From the NCBI RefSeq assembly GCF_004134865.1, contig NZ_SDPO01000001.1, forward strand, positions 558,001 to 622,000: a stretch of 64,000 nucleotides of DNA. Direction: 5' to 3'. Within the stretch, counting starts at the first letter, position 1; each line of letters begins with the position of its first letter. The notes beneath the pieces were generated by a model, which saw nothing but the letters and a program-made list of their open reading frames with translations, was not told the origin of the DNA and ran no database searches. This DNA is from Agromyces fucosus. GTDB taxonomy: Bacteria > Actinomycetota > Actinomycetes > Actinomycetales > Microbacteriaceae. The translations under genes were made by a program, and so were the position numbers. Shown here piece by piece: positions 49,530 through 58,929 of the stretch.

Positions 49530-49553
49530 GGGCCGGGCGAAATCGCCCGGCCC
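49530..49553 (-). terminator. Terminator of tig
   Basis: GGGCCGGGCGA (49530-49540) and TCGCCCGGCCC (49543-49553) are perfect inverted arms. On the reverse strand the hairpin is followed by TTTCCTGTATT and lies 21 bases after the tig stop. Confidence 0.85.
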
Positions 49554-49574
49554 CTCCTGTCGAATCCTGCTCGA

Positions 49575-51044
49575 TTACTCGGCGTCGGACTTCTTGGTCG
49601 CGCGCTTCTTCGGCGCGGGCTTCTCAGCGGCGTCGGCTGCCTCGTCGGCGGCGGCGGCCTTCTTCGGCGCGCGCTTCTTCGGCGCGGGCTTCTCGGCGGC
49701 TTCGGCCTCTTCGACGATCTCTTCGGCCTCGTCGACGACCTCTGCCTCGGCCTCAGCCTCAGCACCGGCGACGGCGGTGAACTCGGAGAGGTCGACGGGC
49801 TTGCCCGCGGCATCCGACACCTTCGCCTTGCCGAGCGCGATCGCGAGCGCCTTGTTGCGCGCGACCTCGCCGACCATGGCGGGGATCTGGCCGTTCTGGC
49901 TGAGGATCTGCACGAACTCGTTGGGGTCCATGCCGTACTGGGCTGCGCCCTGCACGAGGTACTGGGTCAACTCGTCCTGGCTGACCTGCACCTTCTCGGC
50001 CTCGGCGATCGTGTCGAGCAGGATCTGCGTCTTGAACGCCTTCTCGCTCGACTCGGCGACCTCTGCGCGGTGCTCGTCGTCTTCGAGGCGGTTCTCGTTC
50101 TCGAGGTGACGGTGCACCTCGTCGTCGATGACGGCCTGCGCGACGGGAACCTCGACGAGCTCGAGGAGCTTGTCGACGAGGAGGTCGCGGGCCTGGCTGC
50201 CTTGACCGAACGACTTGTTGCGAGCGACCTGCTCATTGAGGCTGTCGGTCAGCTCGGCGAGCGTGTCGAACTCGCTCGCGATCTGCGCGAAGTCGTCGTC
50301 GGCTGCGGGGAGCTCGCGCTCCTTGACCGCGGAGACGGTGACGGTGATCTCGGCGGTCTCGCCCTCGTGGTCGCCGCCCAGGAGCTTCGACGCGAAGGTG
50401 GTGGTCTCGCCCGCGGAGAGCGTGTCGAGGGCCTCGTCGATGCCCTCGATCAGGTCGCCCGAGCCGAGCTCGTAGGAGATGCCGCTGGCCGTGTCGACCT
50501 CGGCGTCCTCGATCTTGGCGACGAGGTCGAGGGTCACGAAGTCGCCGGTCTTGGCGGGGCGGTCGACCGTGATGAGCGTGCCGAAGCGGCTGCGCAGGCG
50601 GTCGAGCTCTTCGGCGACCTCGTCATCGGCGACCTCGACGGAGTCGACCGTGAGCTCGAGGCCGTCGTAGGCGGGCAGCTCGATCTCGGGGCGCACGTCG
50701 ACCTCGATCGCGAGCAGCAGGTCGCCCGTGAAGTCCTTGTCGCTGGGCCACTCGACGATGTCGGCCTCGGGCCGGCCGAGGGGGCGCAGTTCGTGCTCGG
50801 CGACGGCGGCGCGGTAGAAGCCGTCGAGGCCCTCGTTGACGGCGTGCTCGAGCACGGCGCCCTTGCCGACGCGCTGGTCGACGATGGGCGGCGGCACCTT
50901 GCCCTTGCGGAAACCGGGCACGTTGATCTGCTCGGCGATGTGCTCGTACGCGTGGGCGATGCTGGGCTTCAGCTCCTCGGGCGTCACCGAGATGGTGAGC
51001 TTGGCGCGAGTGGGGCTCAGCTTCTCAACCGAAGTGGTCGGCAT
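49575..51044 (-). CDS. tig: Trigger factor (ribosome-associated chaperone and PPIase)
   Basis: 489-residue trigger factor that meets nascent chains at the ribosome exit. Ribosome-binding motif in [15 protein letters not shown], central FKBP-type domain at about 160-240 ([14 protein letters not shown]), then the helical arms. The C-terminus carries an Ala/Glu run and two copies of [10 protein letters not shown] separated by [11 protein letters not shown], a basic repeated tail. ATG 51044 has AGGAGAA upstream. tRNA-Pro lies 49 bases upstream. Confidence 0.96.
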   Translation of the reverse strand: MPTTSVEKLSPTRAKLTISVTPEELKPSIAHAYEHIAEQINVPGFRKGKVPPPIVDQRVGKGAVLEHAVNEGLDGFYRAAVAEHELRPLGRPEADIVEWPSDKDFTGDLLLAIEVDVRPEIELPAYDGLELTVDSVEVADDEVAEELDRLRSRFGTLITVDRPAKTGDFVTLDLVAKIEDAEVDTASGISYELGSGDLIEGIDEALDTLSAGETTTFASKLLGGDHEGETAEITVTVSAVKERELPAADDDFAQIASEFDTLAELTDSLNEQVARNKSFGQGSQARDLLVDKLLELVEVPVAQAVIDDEVHRHLENENRLEDDEHRAEVAESSEKAFKTQILLDTIAEAEKVQVSQDELTQYLVQGAAQYGMDPNEFVQILSQNGQIPAMVGEVARNKALAIALGKAKVSDAAGKPVDLSEFTAVAGAEAEAEAEVVDEAEEIVEEAEAAEKPAPKKRAPKKAAAADEAADAAEKPAPKKRATKKSDAE

Positions 51045-51093
51045 GTGGAAGTTCTCCTGTTGTGTGGAAGTTCGTGTCGAGTCGTGGAACTCG

Positions 51094-51167
51094 TCGGGGC
51101 GACAGGATTCGAACCTGCGACCTCCCGCTCCCAAAGCGGGCGCTCTACCAAGCTGAGCTACGCCCCG
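51094..51167 (-). tRNA. tRNA-Pro (anticodon UGG)
   Basis: 74 bases without encoded CCA: acceptor CGGGGCG/CGCCCCG, anticodon loop TTTGGGA, T loop TTCGAAT. Placed just upstream of tig on the same strand, a common actinobacterial arrangement. Confidence 0.96.
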
Positions 51168-51348
51168 AGTCGCGACTCAACTCGTCGATTCAACCGCGCG
51201 GGCATGCGAAAGCATGCGTCAGACGGATGGACCCCGGAAAGTCTACTGCACAGCGTGAGGCGCCCGTTGTGCATCCCGGGTTCCGACCCCCGAACACGAC
51301 TTGTGGAGGATCCCCCGCAGCCGCCCTCGACCATGGCAGAGTGTGGCC

Positions 51349-54300
51349 ATGCCTGAGCGCCCCGCCGATGCCCGCGACGTCCGACGCTGGCCGTCCGGCC
51401 CATTGCAACTGATCGACACCACGCTCTGCCCCTCGTGCTTCACGGCGCTGCAGGGAGCGGTGTGCGGCACCTGCGGGCTCGACCTCTCGGTGCCCGCCGC
51501 GGTCGACCTGCTGAATGCGGGTCGCGCCGTGCACGATCGGGAGATCGAACGGCAGACGCTCATCACCGCTATGCGTGCGGCGCAGTCGGCACGCGTTCGT
51601 CAGGTGGCGGCGTCGAGTGCGACGGATGCCGCGGCACAGGCCGGCCCGACGGCGGGCTCGCCCGCTGCGATCCCTGTCGCGGTCGCACCGATTCTCTCCG
51701 TGCCCGTGCCCGCATCGGCTCCGGTGCCGGCGCCGGTCGCCCAGCCGTTGCCCGTCGCCGCTCCCGCCGCTGCGGCCTCGGCCGCACCTCCGGCTGCGGG
51801 TGCGCCTGCAGCCCCATCTGCGCCTGCGGCCGCCCCTCGCTCCGGTCGCTCGGGCGTGCAGGTGCTGCTCCTGACGCTCGGCGTCGTGCTCATCTCGATC
51901 ACGGCGATCGTCTTCCTCTTCGTCGCCTACCTCGTCGCGACCCTCGAGGTGCGTTCGATCATCATCGCCGTCGCGAGCGTCGCCGTGCTCGGCGTCGCCT
52001 GGCTGCTCCGGGCCCGCCGCCTTCCGGGCACGGCAGAGGGCGTGGCATCCGTCGCCATCGTGCTGCTGCTGCTCGACGTGTGGATCGTGCGTGCCAACAT
52101 GCTGTTCGGCACCGAGACCGTCAGCACGTCGGCGTACCTCGGCGGCGCCCTGCTCGTCGTCGCGGCGGTGCTCGCGGGTGTGCGGGCGGCGAGCGGCATC
52201 CGCGTCACGGGATTCGCCGCGGCGGCCTTCGCACCCGTCGGCGTGTTCCTCCTCGCCAGTGACACGGCACCCGACGGCCAACTCAGCACCCCGTTCTGGG
52301 TCGCGTTCCTCGCCGTCTCGCTCCTCGGCTCGCTCGCGGTGCTCCTTCCCGCCATGGTCGAGCGCACGATCGTGATGACGGCGGGCTTCATCGCCGGGGC
52401 GCTCGCGCTGCTTCCCGCCTACTGGGCGCTGCCCGAGGTGCCGTGGAGTCAACTGTGGTGGTACCTCGCAGTGGCGGGCGCGTGGCTGGTCGCACTCGTC
52501 GCGGTGCGCCTGCGACCCGGCGTGTCGGCCATCTGGGGCCGGATCGCGGCCCCGGTGTTCGGGCTCAGCCTCGCCCTCGCCCCGACTCTGGCGATCTTCC
52601 GCGAACTCGACAGCGAGGTCGCACTCTGGCTCGCGCCGGCGGCGGCGGGTGTCGTGGCCGCCGCGTTCGCCGCGGGCACGCGCCTCGGAGCCGCTGCTGC
52701 ACGCGATTCGTTCGCCGCGTGCATTGCGGCACTCGCGGTCGCCGCGTGCGCGGTGCTGTCCAGCGTGGTCCTGTACCTCGGTACCGTCTGGACGCGGCTG
52801 GCGGGAAGCGTACCGCCGTGGAACCTCGAGGTCAGCGAGCCGCTGCCGCCCGCCGTCCCCGATCACGACCTCACCACGGTGCTCGTGCCGGTGGTCGTCG
52901 GCGTCGGCGCGCTCGTCGTCTCCGTGCTCCTGCGCCGCGGCCGGGCATTGGCCGCGATCCCGACCGCCGCCGCGTTCGCGAGCGGCATCGCCCTCGCCTG
53001 CGTCGCACCGGGCCCCGCGATCGCCGTGGCTGTGCTCCTCGTGCTCGCCGGCGGGGCGCTCGCGCTCGCAGCCGTCCGGCATCGCCTCGCAGTTCCGGCC
53101 CTCCTCCCAACCCTCGCTGTGGGCGGCGTCGCCAGCGCCGGGCTCGCCTGGTGGGTGGGGTACTCCAGCGCCATGGTGTGGCCGTGGGTCGCGGCACTCG
53201 TCATCGTGCTCGCCGTCGCCGGTCGCATGCTCGCGTCGCGGGTCTGGCCCGCCGCCGCAGCGCCGGTGGTGGGCGCGGCGCATCTCGCGATCGCCTCGAC
53301 GCTCTTCGTCTTCGCCGTGTTCTCCATCCCGTTCTGGCTGGCGCCCGACGACGTGCGACTGGTCGAGCCGTGGATGTGGCTCGCCGTCGTCTCCTCGGTG
53401 GTCCTCGTCTTCGCCGCGGTCGTGCGCTTCGGCAGCACGATCGACCGGGTGTGCACGGTGACACCGCTGTTCGCGGCATCCGTCATCTCGATCTGGGCGC
53501 TCGCCTTCGAGACGGATGCCTCGTGGCGCTGGGTGCCCGCGACCGCCCTCGTCATCGCCGGGGTGCTGTGGGTGCGGCTCGGGGCGCCCGAGGGGCTGCG
53601 GATCGCGTTCGCGGCGGTGACCCCGCTCGCACTCGGATTCATCTCCGCGGTCGTCATCGACGAGGCGTTCGGCGCGGAGTTCGTCGGCATCGGCATCGCG
53701 GGCTCCGCGTTGCTCGCCGCCGCGCTCGCCCATGTCGTGCCGCTGCGCACGGGCCGCTCGCGTCTCGTCTGGGCCGTCTCCGCCGGCGTCGTCGGCGCGT
53801 TCGCACTCGTCGCCGGCGCCACCGGTTCTTTCGGCGCCGGCGACGTCTGGGTCGTGCTCCTCCTGCTGACCCCGGTGCCGATCGTGCTCGCCGCGCTCGC
53901 GGGCGATCCCATCGGCGGCGAATCGCCCAGCCGCCACCTCGGATGGCTGAGCCTCGCGCTCGGCGTCGCGACGGTCTGGGCGTGGCTCTCGGAAGACCGT
54001 GCCGGCGGCCCGGTCGACGTCGAGGCCTACACGCTGCCGCTCGCCGCCGCCCTCGCCCTGGCGGGCGCCTTGATCACCTGGCGGCGCACCAGCGGGAGCG
54101 CCCCCGCGCAGGGACGCACCGCCCTGTTCGCGACCGCTGCGGCGATCGCGGTGCTCCCGAGCATCGGCACGGCCGGCGACGCCGAGCTGCGTGCACTCCT
54201 GCTCGTCTCGATCGGCATCGTCGTCGCGATCGCCGCGGTCTTCCTCCCCGAACTCGCACGCGGGGTGCCCGTGCGACTCCTCGGCGTGCTCACGGGCTGG

Positions 54301-55131
54301 GTCGCCTTCACCGGTGCTGGTCTCATTCGCGGGGCCGCCGTCGCCACCGAGGTCGCCGACAGCGTGCTCATCGTCGAGTTCTGGCCGCTCATCGCTCTCG
54401 CGGCGGGCGTGACGATCGCGGTGATGTGGGCGCGCACTACGTCTCGGCCGCTCTGGCTGGCAGAGGCGCTGCTCGCGGCATCCGTCACCCTCGCCGCCGT
54501 GCCGACCCTGCTCGAGATCGTCGACGGCGAGGCCGCCCTGGCGCGCGCGGCCGCGCTCTTCACGGCGCTCGCACTCGCGCACATCGCCTCCGCCGCGACC
54601 TCGGCGCGCCCGGCGGCGGGCCCGATCTTCGGATGGACGACGCTCGGCGTACTCGTCATGGGCGGCACGATCGCCCTCGCATCGGCCCAGGTCGACCCGT
54701 TCGACCTCGTCACCGCCGCCGTCGGAATCGCCCTCATCGGCGCCGGGTGGTTCCGCATGCGCCGCTCCCCCGAGCTCGGCAGCTGGCCGGCGCTCGGCCC
54801 CGGCCTCGCCGTGCTGCTCGTTCCGCCGCTCTTCGCCGACTTCACCGATCCCCAGCTCTGGCGAATCGTGACGCTCGGCATCGTCGCGGTCGTCGTGCTC
54901 GTCGTCGGCGCCGTGCGCCGGCTCCAGGCACCGCTGCTGCTCGGCGGTGCCGTCCTGCTCGTGCACGCGCTCGTGCAGCTCTGGCCGTGGATCACGGACC
55001 TCTACGAGGCCGTGTGGTGGTGGCTGTGGCTCGGCATCGCCGGCGTGCTGCTCGTCGTGCTCGCGGCGACGTACGAGCGCCAGCTGCGGCTCGCTCGCGG
55101 CACCATCCGCTCGATCGCGGCCCTACGTTAG
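51349..55131 (+). CDS. SCO7613-like large polytopic membrane protein
   Basis: 1260 residues. The N-terminus has a zinc-ribbon-like CPSC...CGTCG (about residues 27-43), then an Ala/Pro-rich linker and, from about 160, some 30 predicted membrane helices to the end, with a Trp-rich last stretch. This matches actinobacterial SCO7613 C-terminal-domain proteins of unknown role. No catalytic motif is visible; the many helices and conserved acidic residues would suit a polymer or lipid-linked transporter or polymerase, but that is speculation. ATG 51349 is the likely start, with a weak ribosome site. Its upstream region is shared with tRNA-Pro. Confidence 0.82.
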   Translation: MPERPADARDVRRWPSGPLQLIDTTLCPSCFTALQGAVCGTCGLDLSVPAAVDLLNAGRAVHDREIERQTLITAMRAAQSARVRQVAASSATDAAAQAGPTAGSPAAIPVAVAPILSVPVPASAPVPAPVAQPLPVAAPAAAASAAPPAAGAPAAPSAPAAAPRSGRSGVQVLLLTLGVVLISITAIVFLFVAYLVATLEVRSIIIAVASVAVLGVAWLLRARRLPGTAEGVASVAIVLLLLDVWIVRANMLFGTETVSTSAYLGGALLVVAAVLAGVRAASGIRVTGFAAAAFAPVGVFLLASDTAPDGQLSTPFWVAFLAVSLLGSLAVLLPAMVERTIVMTAGFIAGALALLPAYWALPEVPWSQLWWYLAVAGAWLVALVAVRLRPGVSAIWGRIAAPVFGLSLALAPTLAIFRELDSEVALWLAPAAAGVVAAAFAAGTRLGAAAARDSFAACIAALAVAACAVLSSVVLYLGTVWTRLAGSVPPWNLEVSEPLPPAVPDHDLTTVLVPVVVGVGALVVSVLLRRGRALAAIPTAAAFASGIALACVAPGPAIAVAVLLVLAGGALALAAVRHRLAVPALLPTLAVGGVASAGLAWWVGYSSAMVWPWVAALVIVLAVAGRMLASRVWPAAAAPVVGAAHLAIASTLFVFAVFSIPFWLAPDDVRLVEPWMWLAVVSSVVLVFAAVVRFGSTIDRVCTVTPLFAASVISIWALAFETDASWRWVPATALVIAGVLWVRLGAPEGLRIAFAAVTPLALGFISAVVIDEAFGAEFVGIGIAGSALLAAALAHVVPLRTGRSRLVWAVSAGVVGAFALVAGATGSFGAGDVWVVLLLLTPVPIVLAALAGDPIGGESPSRHLGWLSLALGVATVWAWLSEDRAGGPVDVEAYTLPLAAALALAGALITWRRTSGSAPAQGRTALFATAAAIAVLPSIGTAGDAELRALLLVSIGIVVAIAAVFLPELARGVPVRLLGVLTGWVAFTGAGLIRGAAVATEVADSVLIVEFWPLIALAAGVTIAVMWARTTSRPLWLAEALLAASVTLAAVPTLLEIVDGEAALARAAALFTALALAHIASAATSARPAAGPIFGWTTLGVLVMGGTIALASAQVDPFDLVTAAVGIALIGAGWFRMRRSPELGSWPALGPGLAVLLVPPLFADFTDPQLWRIVTLGIVAVVVLVVGAVRRLQAPLLLGGAVLLVHALVQLWPWITDLYEAVWWWLWLGIAGVLLVVLAATYERQLRLARGTIRSIAALR

Positions 55132-55207
55132 GCCGAGGACCCGGCGCGCGTCACAAGACGGGGGTCATCGTGTACTACGATGATCCAGTGCCCGCGAGCG
55201 GGTACGC

Positions 55208-55281
55208 GGGGATGTAGCTCAATGGTAGAGCCTCAGTCTTCCAAACTGATCACGCGGGTTCGATTCCCGTCATCCCCTCCA
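55208..55281 (+). tRNA. tRNA-Gly (anticodon UCC)
   Basis: 74 bases with encoded CCA: acceptor GGGGATG/CATCCCC, anticodon loop CTTCCAA, T loop TTCGATT. Lies between the SCO7613-like gene and dps. Confidence 0.95.
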
Positions 55282-55380
55282 CAGAGCCACCGCTCCCGCC
55301 GCGGTGCACCCCGATCACCGGCACCGCACCGCCCGGACTTCTTCCGGAACAGACCCGATGACCATCGACAGCGACGGCGA

Positions 55381-55402
55381 ACACGTGCACGGCGCCACGT
55401 GT
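55381..55402. promoter_or_regulatory. Inverted repeat upstream of dps
   Basis: ACACGTG (55381-55387) and CACGTGT (55396-55402) are perfect inverted 7-mers around an 8-base spacer. They lie just upstream of a possible promoter (TTGAAA 55433-55438, 16 bases, TAGCGT 55455-55460) for dps. Candidate operator. Confidence 0.4.
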
Positions 55403-55494
55403 CAACCCCAGTTCAGCCCAGCCTTCCCTTCCTTGAAATATGTGAGCACCCGCGTAGCGTTGAACCCGACATACGTTCAGGGAAGGTGGACCAC

Positions 55495-55992
55495 ATGACC
55501 GACACGAAGACTGCTCCCAAGACCCCGAAGGCCGGCGCGAACGCCGATGTCGCATCGGGCGTCGCCCAGTTCCTCACCCCCGTCGTGCAGGAGCTCGTCG
55601 CCCTCGCCGTCAACGGCAAGCAGGCGCACTGGCACGTGCGCGGCGTGAACTTCATCGCGGTGCACGAACTGCTCGACGTGGTCGTGGCGCACGCGCAGGA
55701 GTGGGCCGACCTCGCCGCCGAGCGAGTCGTCGCACTGGGCCTGCCCGTCGACGGACGCCTGAAGTCGGTCGCCGACAAGAGCGGCGCCGCGAACCCCAAG
55801 CTCGGGTTCCAGCCGTACGACGAGGCGATCGCCGACGTCGTCGCCCAGATCGATCTCGCGGCCGAGAAGGTCGCCGAGGCGATCGAGGGTCTCGACGAGC
55901 TCGACCCGGTGAGCCAGGACGTCGTGATCGAGATCCGCCGCGGCCTCGACAAGGACCGCTGGTTCCTCTTCTCCCACGTCGCCGTGAAGTAG
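55495..55992 (+). CDS. dps: Dps family DNA-binding ferritin-like protein
   Basis: 165-residue Dps. The inter-subunit ferroxidase pattern is complete: H45, H57, D61, D72 and E76 with the exact Dps spacing (HWHVRGVNFIAVHELLD...EWADLAAER). It stores iron using peroxide and protects DNA. A short Lys-containing N-terminus (MTDTKTAPKTPKAG) may contact DNA. GGAAGG lies 7 bases before ATG 55495. Confidence 0.94.
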   Translation: MTDTKTAPKTPKAGANADVASGVAQFLTPVVQELVALAVNGKQAHWHVRGVNFIAVHELLDVVVAHAQEWADLAAERVVALGLPVDGRLKSVADKSGAANPKLGFQPYDEAIADVVAQIDLAAEKVAEAIEGLDELDPVSQDVVIEIRRGLDKDRWFLFSHVAVK

Positions 55993-56034
55993 CACGCGAT
56001 GGCGGGCTGACGGGCCCGGGTGCAGAATGCCGGT

Positions 56035-56763
56035 ATGACGGCGGATGCACCCGGGCCCGTTTCGTCTTCGGCGGATGCCGCGGGCGCCAGTTCGGCCGCG
56101 GCATCCGACCCGCCCTTGACCGATGCCCAGAAGTCGCTGCGCGCGCAGATGCTGGCCACCGAGCACTGGAGCCTGCTCGCGTCGCGGTCGACGACGCAGA
56201 GCGAGGTGCTCACCCGCATCGCGATCTTCCTCACGCTCGTCTCTGCGGGGCTCGTGACGCTCGGAGTGCTCGGCAACGCGACGGAGTTCCGCGGATGGTT
56301 CGGGATCGCCGCGCTCGGCGTGCTGGTGCTGCTCGTGCTGCTCGGGGTCATCACGCAGTTCCGCGTGTTCAACACCGCGACCAAAGACCTCGCCTACGTG
56401 CTCGCGATGAACCGGCTGCGCGGCGCCTACCTCGACCTCGACCCGGGCATCGAACGGTACTTCCTCATGGGCACGACCGACGACGAGGCCGGTATCGGCC
56501 AGACCTACTACCCGTTCGCCGCGCGCGACCGCACGCAGGTCTTCGCGAGTTCGGCGATGGTGATGCTCGTCGTGAACACCGCACTCGTCGGCCTCCTCAC
56601 CGGTGCGCTGGTCTACGCATTCACCGCGTCGGTGGGGTGGTCGGTCGCCGCCGGCGCGATCCTCGCGGTGGTCTCGTTCCTCTTCTGGATGTTCCGCGGC
56701 TACCGCAGCTACCTGGAGGTGCTGCGCACACACGTGCCGCTGCGGCGCAGCCCGACGAATTGA
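56035..56763 (+). CDS. Hypothetical four-helix membrane protein
   Basis: 242 residues. An Ala/Ser-rich start (about 1-35) precedes two pairs of membrane helices (IAIFLTLVSAGLVTLGVLG with GIAALGVLVLLVLLGVITQF, and MVMLVVNTALVGLLTGALVYAF with AAGAILAVVSFLFWMF) flanking a cytoplasmic loop with FNTATKDLAYVLAMNRLRGAYLDLDPGIERYFLMG. I do not recognise the family. Start ATG 56035, or GTG 56020. Convergent with the response regulator gene, 10 bases apart. Confidence 0.75.
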   Translation: MTADAPGPVSSSADAAGASSAAASDPPLTDAQKSLRAQMLATEHWSLLASRSTTQSEVLTRIAIFLTLVSAGLVTLGVLGNATEFRGWFGIAALGVLVLLVLLGVITQFRVFNTATKDLAYVLAMNRLRGAYLDLDPGIERYFLMGTTDDEAGIGQTYYPFAARDRTQVFASSAMVMLVVNTALVGLLTGALVYAFTASVGWSVAAGAILAVVSFLFWMFRGYRSYLEVLRTHVPLRRSPTN

Positions 56764-56773
56764 CGCGGGTTCC

Positions 56774-57430
56774 TCAGCGCTGCAACCAGGTGAGCACCGC
56801 GAGCACGCGTCGGTGGTCGGTGCCCGAGTCCTCGAGGCCGAGCTTCTGGAAGATCGACGTGACGTTCTTCTCCACGGCGCCGACGCCGATGAAGAGCTCC
56901 TTCGCGATGCCGGCGTTCGTGCGGCCCTCTGCCATGAGCGTCATGACCTCGCGCTCGCGGGGCGTCAACGTCTCGAGGGGGTCGCTGCGGCGGGCGAGCA
57001 GTTCGCGAACGACCTGCGGGTCGAGCACGGTGCCGCCCTGGCTCACCCGCTCGACGGCGTCTTCGAGTTCGTCGAGCGAGGCGACGCGGTCTTTCAGCAG
57101 GTAGCCCATGCCGCCCTCGCCCGAGGAGAGCAGCTCGTGGGCGTACGTGCCCTCGACGTACTGGCTGAGCAGGAGCACCCCGACCTTCGGCATGCGGCGC
57201 CGCAGCTCGATCGCCGCGCGCACCCCCTCGTCGCGGAAGGTCGGCGGCATGCGCACGTCGAGGATCGCGAGGTCGGGCAGGGTCTCGTCGAGCGCAGCGA
57301 GCAGCGAATCGGCCTCGCCGTAGGCGGCGACCGTCTCGAAACCGGCCTCGTCGAAGAGCCGGACGAGCCCCTCGCGGAGCAGCACCGAATCTTCGGCGAG
57401 CACGATGCGGAGCGGGGCGCGATCGGTCAT
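56774..57430 (-). CDS. LuxR/NarL-type response regulator
   Basis: 218 residues: receiver domain with phospho-acceptor Asp58 (LAILDVRMPP) and Lys in YLLKDR, then a LuxR-type helix-turn-helix (LTPREREVMTLMAEGRTNAGIAKELFIGVGAVEKNVTSIFQKLGL). It lies 71 bases after the sensor kinase gene and is probably its partner. Likely targets include its own operon with the multicopper oxidase (inference). Confidence 0.93.
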   Translation of the reverse strand: MTDRAPLRIVLAEDSVLLREGLVRLFDEAGFETVAAYGEADSLLAALDETLPDLAILDVRMPPTFRDEGVRAAIELRRRMPKVGVLLLSQYVEGTYAHELLSSGEGGMGYLLKDRVASLDELEDAVERVSQGGTVLDPQVVRELLARRSDPLETLTPREREVMTLMAEGRTNAGIAKELFIGVGAVEKNVTSIFQKLGLEDSGTDHRRVLAVLTWLQR

Positions 57431-57501
57431 GCCCCCACACTATCGGCGGGCGAGCGGATGCCTCGTGGCCGCGTGGGCCACGAGGCATCCGCGGCTCGAT
57501 G

Positions 57502-58929
57502 TCAGCTCAGGGGCGCCGTCTCGCCCGCAGCGAGCGGTACGAACGGGATATGCGCCCCGATCGTCGTCGGGCCGCCGACGGGGCTGTCGACGACGAGCAT
57601 GCCGCGCAGGCCCTGCACGCGCTCCTCGAGGCCGGCGAGGCCGTGCCCGGCGGTGAGCGCTGCGCCACCGCGGCCGTTGTCGGTCACCCAGAGGTCGATC
57701 CAGTGCCCCGTCGCGCCCGTGTCCCGCGTCGAGACCGTCAGGCGGATGCCGCTCGCCTCGGCGTGCTTCACGGCGTTGGTGAGCAGTTCGGCGGCGACGA
57801 AGTAGGCGTTGCGCTCGATCGAGGCGGGCAACGTGGCATCCGCCGGCAGTTCGATCTCGACCGTGACCGGGATCGGGCTGCGCGCCGCGACCGACTGCAG
57901 GGCGACGGCGAGACCGCGGTCCTGCAGGATCGGCGGGGCGAATCCGCGCGAGAGCGCGCGCAGCTCCTCGAGGGTCTCGCGGGCCTGCTCACGGGCCTCG
58001 CCGAGGAGTTCGCGTGCCGCATCGGGATCGCGTTCGAGCTTGCGCTCGATCGCGGCGAGATCCATCTGCAGGCGCACGAGCCGCTGCTGCGGGCCGTCGT
58101 GGATGTCGCGCTCGAGGCGGCGGAGCGACGCGTCTTCGGCCTGCACTGCGGCGCCGCGTGACGCGTCGAGCTGTGCGACCTCGCGCTCGAGGGCCTCGGA
58201 GCGCCAGGAACCGAGCACGCCGCGCGCGATGACGTCGTGCAGCAGGGTGAGGCCCCGGAACACGAACGGCAGGGTGGCGAGGAAGATCAGGCCGACGACG
58301 AACTCGAAGGCCGCTTCGCCGATGCGGGGGTCGACGCTCAGCGTGTTGCCCGGGAACAGCCAGTCGACGACGACGTCGTAGAGCCAGAAGTCCTGGTCGC
58401 CGCGACCGTCGGGAATGTACCGCTGCCAGATCCAGCCGGTCGTGCCGCCGAGGGCGACCGACGTCCACGCGACCGTGAGACTCCACGAGACGATGCTGAC
58501 GATCGGGTTGATCACCATGCCGTGCAGCAGGTACAGCCAGTAGTGGCCGTCGATGAACGGCACGAACATCGTGCGCCAGAAGCCCTGCTCGCGGTTGTCG
58601 CGGTTCCAGATCGGGCGGGTGATCTCGCGGCGGCCCGCCCAGCGCAGCCGCACGAGCTCGAGCGTGCCGAAGCCGCGGGCGATGAAGAGCGACGCGACGA
58701 CGATGAAGATGCCGAAGATCAGTGCGATCAGGCCGAGACCGGTGAAGAACGTGGTCGCGAGCACGACGAGACCGGTGATCGCGATCGGCATCGTGAGGAT
58801 GAGGAAGGCGAACTCGCGAGGCACCTTGGCCCAGAGCGACCAGTAGCTTCGGCGCTTCGGCGCGGCATCCGCGCTCGCGGCCGACGCGGATGTCGGCGGC
58901 GTGGCTGCGATGGTGGTGTCAGTGCTCAT
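57502..58929 (-). CDS. Sensor histidine kinase (HisKA_3/NarL-type) with membrane sensor domain
   Basis: 475 residues. N-terminal membrane sensor region with four to five helices (about 40-230; FAFLILTMPIAITGLVVLATTFF first) of the actinobacterial Sensor domain type, then phospho-acceptor His277 in RRLERDIHDGPQQRL. The ATP-binding domain has NAVKHA (N box) and DNGRGG with GHGLAGLEERV (G boxes). The stimulus is unknown. Its start overlaps the multicopper oxidase stop by 11 bases, so the two are translationally coupled. Confidence 0.93.
   Translation of the reverse strand: MSTDTTIAATPPTSASAASADAAPKRRSYWSLWAKVPREFAFLILTMPIAITGLVVLATTFFTGLGLIALIFGIFIVVASLFIARGFGTLELVRLRWAGRREITRPIWNRDNREQGFWRTMFVPFIDGHYWLYLLHGMVINPIVSIVSWSLTVAWTSVALGGTTGWIWQRYIPDGRGDQDFWLYDVVVDWLFPGNTLSVDPRIGEAAFEFVVGLIFLATLPFVFRGLTLLHDVIARGVLGSWRSEALEREVAQLDASRGAAVQAEDASLRRLERDIHDGPQQRLVRLQMDLAAIERKLERDPDAARELLGEAREQARETLEELRALSRGFAPPILQDRGLAVALQSVAARSPIPVTVEIELPADATLPASIERNAYFVAAELLTNAVKHAEASGIRLTVSTRDTGATGHWIDLWVTDNGRGGAALTAGHGLAGLEERVQGLRGMLVVDSPVGGPTTIGAHIPFVPLAAGETAPLS

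Noticed and set aside
51202-51217. GCATGC-GAAA-GCATGC hairpin beside tRNA-Pro
   Set aside because: Only a 6-bp stem with a stable tetraloop, no poly-T and no obvious gene to regulate.
51190-54966. Reverse open frame of over 1250 codons opposite the large membrane protein
   Set aside because: Composition is Arg/Glu/Asp-rich with no domain; the forward protein has coherent membrane helices and a zinc ribbon.
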